From Beta vulgaris subsp. vulgaris (Eukaryota > Streptophyta > Magnoliopsida > Caryophyllales > Amaranthaceae), in NCBI RefSeq assembly GCF_026745355.1, contig NC_079205.1:42343903-42407902 (forward strand): a DNA stretch of 64,000 nucleotides. Reading direction: 5' to 3'. Positions 1-10,599 of the stretch are shown here, piece by piece. Below the pieces are notes generated by a model. It saw only the letters and a program-made list of their open reading frames with translations, did not search any database and was not told the DNA's origin. Positions within the stretch are counted from its first letter, which is position 1. The number at the start of each line of letters is the position of its first letter. A program made the position numbers and the translations under genes.

Positions 1-233
1 AAGCAGAGAATGATCACCATTTCAATTCCAAAAAACATGCGAGAAGCGTGCATGTGCAAAGGCTTCGGCTCAACGCTGACGGGGCCAGCACTACAGTGGT
101 TTATCAATCTCAATAACGGGATTATCTCTTCTTTTGCTCAATTAGTTAATACTTTTAATATGTAGTTTGCTAGTAGTCGTAAAATGGAAAAACAGGCTAG
201 CGATTTACATAAAATTGTGCAAAAATCTGAGTA
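1..233 (+). pseudogene. Ty3/gypsy gag fragment
   Basis: Frame 1 from the window edge reads a retrotransposon gag (capsid) segment. It includes the typical 'ALQWFINL' stretch followed by a 'SSFAQLVNTF...FASSRKMEKQASDL' type block, which is characteristic of plant Ty3/gypsy gag. An in-frame TAG near 164 breaks it, and it fades out near 233, where minus-strand copia sequence takes over. The upstream part lies outside the window. It is a dead remnant; the family assignment rests on pattern recognition only. Confidence 0.7.
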
Positions 234-263
234 ATGCAGACAAAAATCAACAGTTGCTTTTAG

Positions 264-1138
264 GTATATGAGAAGACGATGAAGAGCACTCTAGTGTTCA
301 TTACTAGGGTTATGGGTATATCTACTAAGTCTACTCACTGCATAAGCTATCAGGTCGAGTACAGTTCATGAGGTACATCAAACTATCAAACTACCTATGA
401 TTTTAGCATATTCACTTTTAGAGACACTTTCACCTAAGTTCTTGGTCAAATGAATACTAGAATCATAGGGAGAACTCACTGGAACAACATCAAAGGAATT
501 AAACTTTTTAAGCACCTTTTCCACATAATGAGAGTGACTAAGGGAAATGCGACCGGATACTCTCTTAAGTCTTACTCCTAAAATCACATCAGCTTCTCCC
601 AAATCTTTCATCTCAAACTTTGAAGACAAAAAAAGTTTAGTATCATTAACCAACTTTAAGTTGTTACCAAAAATCAGCATGTCATCCACATAAAGACATA
701 TAATAACACAATCTGATCCTATTAATTTTGAATACACACAGGAATCAGAGTTGTTTACAATGAAGCCATGTGACACAACAGTACTATCAAATTTTTCATA
801 CCATTGTTTTGGTGCTTGTTTGAGACTATATAAGGACTTCCTCAACTTGCACACTTTATCTTCTTGAGACATGTAAATCTCCTCCTCTAATCTACCATCC
901 AGGAAAGCAGTCTTAACATCCATCTGATGTATAACTAAGTCATGAATAGCAGCAATAGCTAGCAGGGTCTTAATGGTGGATATCTTAATCACAGGAGAAT
1001 AAGTGTCAAAGTAATCTAGTCCTTTCCTATGAGTGAAGCCCTTGATGACAAGCCTAGCTTTAAACCTCTCAATACTCCCATCAGGTCTTAACTTCTTTTT
1101 AAAGATCCATTTACTATCTATGGTCTTTGATCCCTTAG
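264..1138 (-). pseudogene. Copia reverse transcriptase / RNase H fragment (host element)
   Basis: The main open stretch (992-378) carries copia RT (RVT_2) hallmarks on the minus strand: 'MDVKTAFLDG', 'LKQAPKQWYEKF' and the catalytic 'YVDD' motif. Sequence related to the RT/RNase H boundary ('LMNCTRPD') continues in broken frames to about 264. The N-terminal part of this RT lies beyond the Sirevirus-like insertion, at 11974 and above. Several stops and frameshifts make it non-functional. Confidence 0.8.
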
Positions 1139-1143
1139 GTAAC
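1139..1143. repeat. Target-site duplication GTAAC (left)
   Basis: GTAAC immediately precedes the TG of the LTR at 1144 and recurs directly after the CA of the other LTR, at 11969-11973. Five-bp duplications are normal for Ty1/copia integration. Confidence 0.9.
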
Positions 1144-2508
1144 TGTTATTTCCCTAGGAACACTACAAGAGGGGGGGTGAATTGTAGGTGTAGAAATAAA
1201 CGTAACTTTTTGCGGAAATTAAAACTTAAACGAATAAACAAGCTAAAGGAACACAAGGGATTTTTACGAGGAAAAACTTCTTGGGCCCAACAAGAAGAAA
1301 CAACCTCGACCACTAGGGATTTTAAACTCAACACTTTCACTAATTAGGCCAAACAACTCTGTTACAACCTAATTCTAACTCGAGCCCTACCTTGAGTTCC
1401 TAAACTCAAGTTCCTGAACCACTGTTCCCTTAACAGCAGTTCCTCTCAACTTCACTCGAAGTTTTCTCACACATACAAGCTTCACTCAAAGCCTTTCTCT
1501 TACAGAACTTCACTCAAAGTTCCCTTACCCCAAAAACCAAAATACAATTGATCGAAATAAGCTTAGTGGAATTAGAGTAAGAAGGCAAAGAACAAATGGC
1601 TATTATGAGAGAATGAAGGCACTGACACTTAATAAGTTAAACTCACTTAATTACTTAGTCAGACACAATTTGGAACTTATCTAGACTTCTATATTTAGTG
1701 TTAATCATGAAGAACGTGGGATTAATGTTAGAGTAACGTTTTAATCCATTTACCCATGATGTTCCTTCCCCTAAGGAACACGTTTTACATCATGTCCCAT
1801 GATCCCATGAACTATAAATGAACGTGGATAAAATGCAGCCATTACTCCTAAATAATAGGAGTTCCTTCACATTATCCGAAAATCAGTTTTTATAAACTCT
1901 TTTTATCTTTAAATCTGAATTTCTAATCTTTAAGAAAATAATATCTTTGAAATAAAATCTTTCTAACAACCGGATATTTATTTTCTTATTTTCCGAAAAA
2001 TAAATTCTTTTCCAAAACAGATTTTCTTTTTTAAAACTGATTTTATCATTTGAAATTAGAAATAACTAATTTCCTATAATCTAGGCATGACTTACTCCAT
2101 TATCTTTTAACCGTTATACTAAGTACACGCCTAAGTCTAGTTCCTTATATTAGTTCAGTTCCTTTAACATATTTCTAAGTGCAATGAGTTTGTTCCTTAC
2201 AGAGGAACAAACGCTTCATTCTCAAATATTCTGCCACAGTTCCTTACCATTCTTTCTTTGTTCCTTTACATTGGAACTAGAAAATAAAACGCCTAGCTTC
2301 TATTATTCTTGATCCAATGCTTGCTCCAGTATCAACATAGAAACTTCTTTACTTAGCCTTTGAAATCCTCTCTTGACTTCTTCATTGACTTGTATTCTCC
2401 CAGTTCCTTGCATTGATACCTTAGACACCATACACTTAAATAATTCATTAGTTCACTACTTAGTTTGTTCCTTTGTTTCTTTGTCATTATCAAAACTAGG
2501 GTTCAACA
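1144..2508 (-). repeat. 3' LTR of Sirevirus-like element
   Basis: It begins TGTTATTTCC and ends GGGTTCAACA on the plus strand and matches 10600-11968 nearly base for base. Differences seen by eye include a G-run of 7 versus 6, a 2-bp indel near 1700, and scattered single changes. It contains about 16 copies of GTTCCT/AGGAAC. Confidence 0.92.
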
Positions 2509-2524
2509 ATTTCCCCCTTTTTGA
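2509..2524 (-). other. Polypurine tract
   Basis: Plus-strand ATTTCCCCCTTTTTGA directly inside the left LTR reads as an A/G-rich tract on the minus strand. This is the expected primer for plus-strand DNA synthesis and marks this LTR as the 3' one. Confidence 0.85.
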
Positions 2525-3109
2525 TGATGACAACAAAGGTACAAACTAAGGAAAATAACAAATAATATAAGTGAATGAAAATAAAAACATAAAGAAGAAA
2601 ATGAAAATAAAACACAATTATGTGAGTAACTGAATTTTTGATTTTTCATTTACCTTAACCTATTTTTGATTTTTCATTTACCTTAATTTTTTTTAACTTT
2701 TTAATTTTTCATTTTTTTTTTATGTACAGTTTGTTCCTTAAATCCTTTTCCCCCTTTGTCATCCTCAAAAAGAATAGACTCTGCATGAATTGATGAATTG
2801 ATTTAACACCTTAAGACCAATATGCAAGCACCATTAGTGGTTAAGTTAAAAATCAAAGAGTAAACTTGCTCAAACATCAATCACATAATACTAGCCATTC
2901 CAAGGAAGAAATTATGCAAAGCATTTAGAAACATAGACAATATAGCAAAAGTCATTGATTATATAGCACTTGTTCCATAACAAAACAAAGAAAGAAAAGA
3001 AAAAGAAGAAACAAAAGTTGTGTTCCTTGATGAAAGAAACAGGAACAACAAAACAACATAAAGAAACTAAGAAAGGGAAGGGGAATGGTGTTCCTCTACA
3101 ACTTCTTCT
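2525..3109. other. AT-rich 3' internal region of the Sirevirus-like element, no gene seen
   Basis: This non-coding stretch lies between the post-pol ORFs and the 3' LTR. It has short internal repeats of TTTTTGATTTTTCATTTACC near 2635-2690 and long T runs. No coding signal was found. Confidence 0.6.
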
Positions 3110-4226
3110 TCAACCACATCCTCCAACTTTTTCATCACCACCCATGATGTAGTCAACCTGTTCCTTCAGCTCCTCCAAGGACGAGCCATAGTCCATCTTC
3201 TTTTGCTGCGCAACCACGGTATCACTCAATTTCTTCATAAGACTTATCATAGTATCAGTTTTGGCATCCAAAGTCCAATGAAGATGATTGTAAAATTTTA
3301 TCATATGTTGTGCAGGAAGGCAGACTTCATTAACCCAGTTAGTGTCATCCGGATTTTCCTGTTCCTTACCCTTGGAACTAGAGGCAGATGGGGGATGTTG
3401 TGAAGGAACTGGGGAGGTTTGAGTGGAAGGCTCATCTGTTCCAGGAATGGAAACAGAAGGTGAAGGGTGATAAATGGGAGGAAGAAATGGTGGTGTGGGT
3501 GGAAGAGTTGTGGAGGTGGAAGCAAAAGGATTTGGTCCTTTTATTTCATCCTTCAACTGCTCAAAACTTGAAGGAACAGAGAAGGACGAAGGTGAAATGG
3601 AGGGTATTTTTGTGAAAGGAACAGAGAGTTTGGGAGATGGTGGAGTATGGTTCCTTGAGAGTGAGGGTACCTGTTCCTCATTATCCGAAAGGACTAAAGG
3701 AGAGTCCTCGTTGGAAGGAACAGGAACAGGAGCAATTTTTCGACGAGTGCTCTTTCTCACTCTCAAAGGAACAGAGGGTTTAGGCTTAGTGGCAATGTGT
3801 TTGCGCCTCTTAGGTTTCGGTTCTCCGGCTTAGGAACAGGGTTATCCAAGATTACATCATCATTTCTTTCTAAGTCCAGTTTGGGCATTTTCTTTTTCCT
3901 GAGGAACTGGAAGCCATTCTTCCTTGAATGAGAACACCTTCTTGGACGACAACCAAGTCCATTTAGGGTCTTCTCATTCAAAGTGTTCCCTTGTTTGACC
4001 CTATGGTGGTCCAACCAGTAAGTCTTACTTCAAAATGATGAAGTAAGGAAGTTATCAAGGCCCGTACCAATAACACAATGATTTTCAATAAGTGGGTTAA
4101 GTGTTGAATGAAGAGGGAAGGGAAATTGATTTGTATGTTGTGGTCCAAGCAAAACATGTAACACATATCCAAGAGACCCACTTCATTCCTCTTTTCAGTT
4201 CGAGGAATGAGTGCTCTCCAAACCAA
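3110..4226 (-). pseudogene. Post-pol ORF, C-terminal part (plant transposon-protein-like)
   Basis: Three overlapping minus-strand frames (4226-3978, 4014-3763, 3766-3110) read as one protein broken by frameshifts. The first has 'LIPRTEKRNEVGLLDM' and 'INFPSLFIQHL', which resemble the 'putative plant transposon protein' family (PF20167-like) that accompanies many plant retroelements. The last is rich in Pro and Ser, has recurrent 'VP' and 'GT' dipeptides, and ends in a helical 'MISLMKKLSDTVVAQQKKM' stretch that could form a coiled coil. No transmembrane segment or signal peptide is obvious, so an envelope role is not supported. It lies downstream of RNase H, where sireviruses often carry an extra ORF. 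Confidence 0.55.
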
Positions 4227-4411
4227 GTTAAACAGTACTTTGTGAAGGGAGAGAGTAGGTTATGGTTAAGTTTGTTTTGGCCAGCTGTTCCTCCAAAATA
4301 TTCTAAGATTTTGTCTTGAGGAAAATTGGAAAGGAAACAGTTCCTTTCCTTTTAAAATACAAATCAGTTCCTTTGCAAGGAACTTCCCATACTTTGCTTA
4401 AAGTTGCTTGA

Positions 4412-4927
4412 TTAAATTATTTTCTTGCCTCTAACTTCAGTTGTGCAAGTTCCATTAGTATTAACAAAATTTGCACAAAACTCGTCCATAGCTAGAGGAA
4501 CAAGAGCATTATTAAAGGCGAATTCAAACAAGAATTCCATGCCTTGTTCCTTTAGAATGGAGGTTAATTCTAGAAATTCAATTTTATTTGCCCATTCTAA
4601 ATCGACGCAAAAGCCCAAGACATACCTAGATTCACTTCGTTCGACCCTTTTCTTGGAAGACGAAGAAACAGTTCCTTTGGAAGGAACAGGTGCAGTTTCT
4701 TCTTCTTCCCCCTGAGATTGTTCCGGGGTTTCTTCTTCATCGTCTTCCCCAATCAATTTTCTTCTTCTCATGCTCCTTCTAGGAGATTCTAATTGCTGTT
4801 CCTCTATGGGGTTTTCTTGAATTATGTCGGTTTCAAGGGTTTTAGTTGGAGATGAAGAAATTTCCATTTTTGAAGTGTCGGTTGTTTTTGGTGTTGGAAA
4901 AGGTGAGTTTCTTGAAGTTTTTGCCAT
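4412..4927 (-). CDS. Post-pol ORF, N-terminal part (171 codons)
   Basis: An ATG at 4927 on the minus strand opens 171 codons. The N-terminal 90 residues are Ser/Pro/Glu-rich and low complexity with a basic 'RRSMRRRK' patch. The rest contains 'FLELTSILKEQGMEFLFEF' and 'MDEFCANF', which look like the start of the plant transposon-protein domain continued at 3110-4226. It is probably the first piece of one ~600-residue post-pol protein now split by frameshifts. Its function is unknown; a nucleic-acid-binding role is only a guess from the basic patch. Confidence 0.5.
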   Translation of the reverse strand: MAKTSRNSPFPTPKTTDTSKMEISSSPTKTLETDIIQENPIEEQQLESPRRSMRRRKLIGEDDEEETPEQSQGEEEETAPVPSKGTVSSSSKKRVERSESRYVLGFCVDLEWANKIEFLELTSILKEQGMEFLFEFAFNNALVPLAMDEFCANFVNTNGTCTTEVRGKKII

Positions 4928-5479
4928 GATTTATGAAGGTTTGGAGGTTTTTATGGAGTATCAAAGGGTGTGATGAGGTTTCGGATTTGGTGAAGATGAA
5001 GCGTTTGAGAGGAACACGGTTTCTTAGATGGATTGAAGAAGGAAGTTTTGCATGTAATAGTAATTATGACACGCGGGAAAGAAATAAAGCAAAAGAAATA
5101 AAAATAAAAGAAAGAAAACGAAAAGATAAAAAGAACCAAGATTTAATTAAACTGGTTCCCCTTAATTTTTGGGATTTTATCTGATTTTTCGGTTTTTATG
5201 AATTTTAATTTTTGAAAGAAAATAAATGCTAAGGAACTTGTGCTATAGGAACAACTAATGCTACATATCAATATCCTTCATACTATGCATGTTTCTTGAC
5301 CTTAGGAACAGTAAGGGGAGTATTATGTGACATTTGTGAGTTGTTTAGTTTCTTTGACTTCATGGTTATGTTTTGCAACATTCCAATTTGCAATGGTCTT
5401 AGGCAATTAAACACAATTATTTTTAGCACACAAAGTCACTCAAATTGATTCAAACATGGGGGAATTGACATAGGAACAA
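4928..5479. other. Spacer between RNase H and post-pol ORF
   Basis: AT-rich non-coding sequence lying between the end of pol (5480) and the next ORF start (4927) on the minus strand. It has several AGGAAC copies (near 5012, 5234, 5251, 5306 and 5474) but no open frame of note. Confidence 0.5.
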
Positions 5480-7326
5480 TCACTTAATTTTTATTAAGCC
5501 TAACTCAAGCCTTAATTTCTCATATCTATCTCTTTGCAAAGGCTTAGTTAGGATATCAGCAATCTGATAATCAGTTTGACAAAACTCAAGTTTGATCAAA
5601 CCTTTTTCGACATTTTCTCTTAAAAAGTGATGTCTAATATGTATATGCTTTACTCTAGAATGATGCACTGGATCTTTAGATATACTTATAGCACTTGTAT
5701 TGTCACAATAAATAGGAACACATTCAAAGTTTATTCCATAGTCACTAAGTTGTTGTTTTATCCAAAGCATTTGAGAGCAACATGCAGCAGCAGCTACATA
5801 TTCTGCTTCAGCAGTGGATAAAGCAACTGTGTTTTGTTTCTTGGTACTCCAAGAAACTAAACTATGACCAAGGAATTGTGCCATACCTGAGGTGCTTTTC
5901 CTTTAACAAGATCTCCAGCATAATCTGCATCTGCATATCCTTTTAGTTCGAATGTATCACTTCTTGGATAGTAGAGTCCAAGATCATCTGTTCCTTTAAG
6001 GTATCTAAGAATTCTCTTCACAGCAGTGAGGTGAGACTCCTTTGGATTTGCTTGAAATCTAGCACACAAACCAACACTGAAAGCTATGTCTGGACGACTA
6101 GCAGTTAGATAAAAAAGTGAACCAATCATTCCTCTAAATTTTGTTTGATCAACACTTGTTCCTATGGAGTCTTCATCTAATCTAGTTGAAGTTCCCATAG
6201 GAGTGTGATTTATCTTTGAATTTTCGAGGCCATATTTCTTTAATAGTTCCTTTATGTATTTTTGTTGGTGAACAATTATACCTTTTTCAGTTTGTTTGAT
6301 TTGTAGTCCAAGAAAGAAATTTAACTCCCATCATACTCATTTCAAATTCATTGCTCATGAGACTTGAGAATTCTTTGCACAATGTTTCATTAGTAGCTCC
6401 GAATATGATGTCATCAACATATATTTGAACAAGCAAAATATCAGTTCCTTTAGATTTTAGGAACAAGGTTTTATCAACCTTTCCTCTTTTAAAGTTGTTT
6501 CTAAAAGGAACTTTGATAATCTCTCATACCATGATCTAGGTGCTTGTTTTAACCCATAAAGAGCTTTATCAAGCTTGTAGACATGATTTGGGAGATTGTT
6601 ATTTTCGAAACCAGGGGGTTGTTCAACATATACATCTTCGTTTAGATAGCCATTTAAAAATGCACACTTAACATCCATTTGATATAATTTGAATCCCATG
6701 TAAGCAGCAAATGCAATTAAGATTCTAATGGCTTCTAATCTAGCTACAGGAGCAAAGGTTTCTTCATAATCAATTCCTTCTTGTTGGTTATAACCTTTTA
6801 CTACAAGTCTAGCTTTGTTTCTTACAATGGTTCCATATTCATCTAGTTTGTTTCTAAACACCCATTTTAAGCCAATTACTTTTTGTTGTTTAGATGAAGG
6901 AACTAGATGCCATACCTTGTTTCTTTCAAACTCATTTAATTCAGCTTGCATTGCAATAATCCAATCAGAGTCAGTTAAGGCTTCTTCATGATTTCTTGGT
7001 TCCATCATTGATAGGAACGCATGAAATGCACAAAAGTTCCTTAACTGAGATCTAGTTTGCGTACCTTTGGATATGTCGCTGATTATGAGTTCCACAGGAT
7101 GTGACTTTTGTAATCTCCAAGGTTTTGGTTGAAACTCTCTTATAGGAACATGTTGTTCCTCATGAGTTCCTTGAGTGGATGAGGAACTCTGCTCAGTTGT
7201 TCCTCTGTTAGCCTCGGTGGACTCAGTTCCTTCATTTAGAGGAACAGGAGCATCTTCTCCTCCTTGAGGAACAGGAATATCATTGATCTCATTATTTTCG
7301 AATTCCTCGTTCCTTTCCTCTTTCAC
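5480..7326 (-). pseudogene. Sirevirus-like reverse transcriptase and RNase H
   Basis: Minus-strand frames 7326-6457, 6198-5857 and 5884-5480 carry copia RT and RNase H. RT signatures include '[28 protein letters not shown]', '[10 protein letters not shown]' and '[12 protein letters not shown]', and the catalytic YVDD is encoded at 6410-6421 in a stretch outside the long open frames. RNase H shows 'LVSWSTKKQNTVALSTAEAEY' and 'YCDNTSAI', keeping acidic catalytic positions, and ends 'DILTKPL'. A Ser/Thr/Glu-rich spacer (7326-7050) precedes RT and is packed with GTTCCT/AGGAAC hexamers. At least three frame breaks separate the parts, so this copy cannot make an intact polyprotein. Confidence 0.88.
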
Positions 7327-8381
7327 TTCTTCTTCTTCTTGTGAATCTGTGTTCCTTGACTAGGTTGCGCTAACCCTATCTCATAGTCATCAACCTGTAT
7401 GCTTGGATTATGTTTGTCAGATTCATCAAAGATTACATGAATGCTTTCTTCAACACACATAGTTCTCTTGTTATATACTCTATAAGCTTTACTATGTGAG
7501 GAGTATCCTAAAAATGTTGCTTCATCACTCCTTGCATCAAATTTTCCAAGATTATCTTTTCCATTATTATGCACATAACATTTGCATCCAAATGTTCTAA
7601 AATAGGTGATGTTTGTTTCTTTCCAAAGTAAAGTTCATAAGGAGTTTTATTAATGATAGGTCTCATCATGGCACGATTAATTATGTGACAAGCAGTATTA
7701 ACAGCTTCAGCCCAAAAGTTCCTTGGAAGTTCACTAGCAATTAACATGGTTCTAAACATTTCCTCCAAAGTTCTATTTTTCCTTTCTACAACACCATTTT
7801 GTTGTGGTGTTCTAGGGGCAGAAAAATTATGATCTAGGCCATTATCTCTGCTTAGGTCATCAAATTTATAATTTTGAATTCCTTGCCATGATCTGATCTA
7901 ATGTGCATTATTTTATGTCCACTTAGGTTTTGAACTCTTTTAGCAAAGACAAGGAACTCATCATAAGTTTCATCTTTCTAGAGAGAAAAATAACCCAAGT
8001 GTACCTAGAGTAGTCATCTACAATCACAAGTACATACCTCTTTCCACTTCTGCTTTGAATTCTCATGGGTCCACATAAGTCCATATGAATTAACTCTAAT
8101 GGTTTAGTGGTACTTACAATCGTTTTAGATTTGAAAGAGGATCTTACTTGTTTACCTCGTGCACATGCATCACAAACTTGATCAATATGAAATTTTATAG
8201 ATGGTAATCCTAAAACAAGGTCTTTTGATCTAAGTTTCTCAAGTAATGAAAAGCTAGCATGTCCTAGACGCTTGTGCCATAGAAGTGAATCATCTTCAAT
8301 AACACTAAGACAAGTTAAATTGATTTGAGGAACAAGGTCTAGATCCACAATGTATGTGTTCCCTTTCCTTGTTCCTTCCAA
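7323..8381 (-). pseudogene. Sirevirus-like integrase
   Basis: The frame 8381-7923 holds the zinc-binding pre-integrase module ('LLWHKRLGHASF' then 'CDACARGKQ', an H-H-C-C arrangement) and the start of the core ('LIHMDLCGPM', 'VIVDDYSRYTW'), including the first catalytic Asp. The core resumes in 7768-7508 ('LPRNFWAEAVNTACHIINR', 'TPYELYFGKK') and the C-terminal part in 7574-7323 ('DEATFLGYSSHSKAYRVYN'). The segment 7770-7922 is frame-shifted but shows a 'QNGVVERKNR'-like region. These are separate broken frames of one original protein. Confidence 0.85.
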
Positions 8382-8395
8382 AAACCTTCTTAGTT

Positions 8396-8698
8396 TTAAT
8401 GTTGATGATTAAGCATTTTTCCTTCAAATTTTACAGTATTTCCTTTGTCACAGAATTGAGAAATGCTTAATAGATTATGTTTTAGACCTTCAACTAAAAA
8501 TACATTTTCAATGGAGTGTAATGGTGACTTACCGACCTTACCCATAGCAACAATGTTACCTTTCTTATTATCACCAAATGTTACACTGCCACCTTCATAG
8601 GTTGTGAGTGAGAGAAACTTCGTTTTGTCTCCTGTCATGTGCTTGGAACAACCACTATCGAGATACCAAGTGTTGTTCCCCCTCACTCCAACCTGCAA
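8396..8698 (-). pseudogene. Sirevirus-like aspartic protease
   Basis: The minus-strand frame has the retropepsin-like active site 'DSGCSKHMTG' (catalytic Asp codon near 8659). It is followed by 'GDNKKGNIVAMGKVG' and 'HNLLSISQFCDKGN', the usual copia protease pattern. It lies between gag and integrase as expected and is separated from both by frame breaks. Confidence 0.85.
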
Positions 8699-8705
8699 AA
8701 ATCAA

Positions 8706-10534
8706 CTAGTTGTTAGTTGAAGGAACCCCATCTTTCGTGGGTTCCTGTTCTTGACTAGGATTTGTTTTGACAACCCATTTTTTCTTTTTTTTTGTCACAT
8801 TTTTCCCAATCATCTCAGATTTTAGTTGACATTGATTTATGTAATGACCTACCTTGCCACAATACATACAGAACTTATCACTAGGTAGATCAACATATTT
8901 CTTTGTCTTGTTCCTTTTCTTGTAGTTTTCAAAACCAAGACCTTCCTTCCTTTTGGTCTGTGGTTTCTCAATCCACTTAGGAACTTTCATGATTTTGCCT
9001 CTGTTCCTTGCGACAACCAGTTCCTTTTTAAGATTACAGATCTGTTCCTTTAAAATATTTTTCTCTTTATTTATTTTTTCAATCTCAGATCTGTATCCTT
9101 TCAAAGGGGTTGATCTTATATCAAAGGAACTCAGAACAGGGACAAATTCCTTCAAGTGTGAAATCTCTAAATTAATTAGATAATTTTCATTTTTCAAACT
9201 CTCATAACATTCTTTGATTTTTAAGTTTTTATCAAACAAATCAAAAAATCTAGTTTCGACATCAGTTCTCATTTTCTTAAGCCATTCTATGTGTTCCTTG
9301 CAAACCTTTAAGGCTTGTTCCGTTTGTTCACGTTTTTCACGTTCATCTCTACATTCAAGAATTGCATCATAAAGAAGATCATATATTTCAGTCCTAGTTT
9401 TACCATCTAGTTCTGACTCAAGTCCATGTTGACTTACCTCAATTTTTCTTCATCTTCTTTTTCGTCGTGTTTGCCATGAGGCAAAGGTTTGCTGTTTCTT
9501 CAGTTGGTTGTTCCTCTTCTTCTTCCGTCTCTGAATCTCCCCAAGCAGCTATCATAGCTTTGCGCACATTTGCCTTAGAGAAAGGTGCTTTTGATTCTTT
9601 GTTCCTTTCAGCAAAGCGTTCCTTGTTCCTTTCTTTGGTTTTGTCGTTTTCCCAAAGAGGACATTCTTTGATGAAGTGATCTGTACTTCCACATTTATGA
9701 CAAGCAGCTTTGTTAGAAAATTTCTTAGTTTTACCTTTGAAGTTTCCATTCTTCATGTTCCTGTACATCTTTCGAAATTTTCGAACCATGAGGGCTGCTT
9801 CTTCTTCTTCAGAGTCCGAATCATCTTCATCATCTGCTTTGAGAGCAATTGATTTTGATTTGGAGCTTTCACCATATTCAGTATCAAGGTGAAGCTCATG
9901 AGTCATAAGTGACCCTGCCAGCTGTTCTAAGTTGAACTTAGTGAAGTCTTTTGTTTCTTGAAGAGCGTGACTTTAGCCATCCATCTGTCCTTAGGAAGAC
10001 TCCTAAGAACCTTTCGAACCTGTTCCTCAGATGAAATAAACTTTCCAAGAGAAGCCAACTCATTTATAATGTTAGTAAAACGAGTAAACATGTCTCGGAT
10101 GCTTTCTTTGGATTTCATGCAGAACAGTTCATATTGATTCATAAGTAAATCAATTTTCGATCTTTTAACTTCATTAGTTCCTTCGTGGGTTACTTCTAGT
10201 AAATCCCATATTTGCTTTGCGGATTTGCATCCCATGATCCTATTATGTTCATGGGGTCAAGTCCACAATGCAATAGTTTAATAGCCATGGCATTTACTTC
10301 CATTTTTTCAAAATCAGATTTGTCATAATCAGAGAGGGGTTTAAGAGTTACCTCATTTTTGTCATTTGTAGTTGTGACTTCGAAATCACCAACTTCAATG
10401 ACTCTCCATACCTGATAGTTTTCAACCCTTATGAATATCTCCATGCGGTTCTTCCAATAGTTGTAGTACTTCCCATTGAACATAGGAGGCCTTTGAGTGG
10501 AATAACCTTCTTCAAGTTTCTCGGTGGTATTCAT
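8706..10534 (-). pseudogene. Sirevirus-like gag with two zinc knuckles
   Basis: An ATG at 10534 starts gag 52 bp inside the PBS. Frames 10534-10196, 10235-9927, 9906-9439 and 9272-8706 are successive pieces of one protein. The N-terminal part is copia gag (UBN2-like: 'FNGKYYNYWKNRMEIFI', 'AKQIWDLLEVTHEGT'). The third piece carries a CCHC knuckle (C-x2-C-x4-H-x4-C) at 9661-9702 after an acidic run. The fourth has a long helical, coiled-coil-like region and a second CCHC knuckle at 8829-8870. An extended gag C-terminus is typical of sireviruses. Frameshifts near 10200, 9915 and 9350 make it defective. Confidence 0.85.
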
Positions 10535-10585
10535 TGTTCCTTGGATCTTTTCCTCAATAGGGTTTCCTATCTTACGTGAGTTCTA

Positions 10586-10597
10586 GCTCTGATACCA
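10586..10597 (-). other. Primer-binding site (initiator tRNA-Met)
   Basis: Minus-strand TGGTATCAGAGC lies 2 nt inside the right LTR. It is the standard plant retrotransposon complement to the 3' end of initiator tRNA-Met, and it identifies 10600-11968 as the 5' LTR. Confidence 0.93.
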
Positions 10598-10599
10598 AT

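Noticed and set aside
1033..1347. 104-codon plus-strand ORF
   Set aside because: It runs across the junction between the host copia element and the Sirevirus-like LTR and is antisense to coding DNA.
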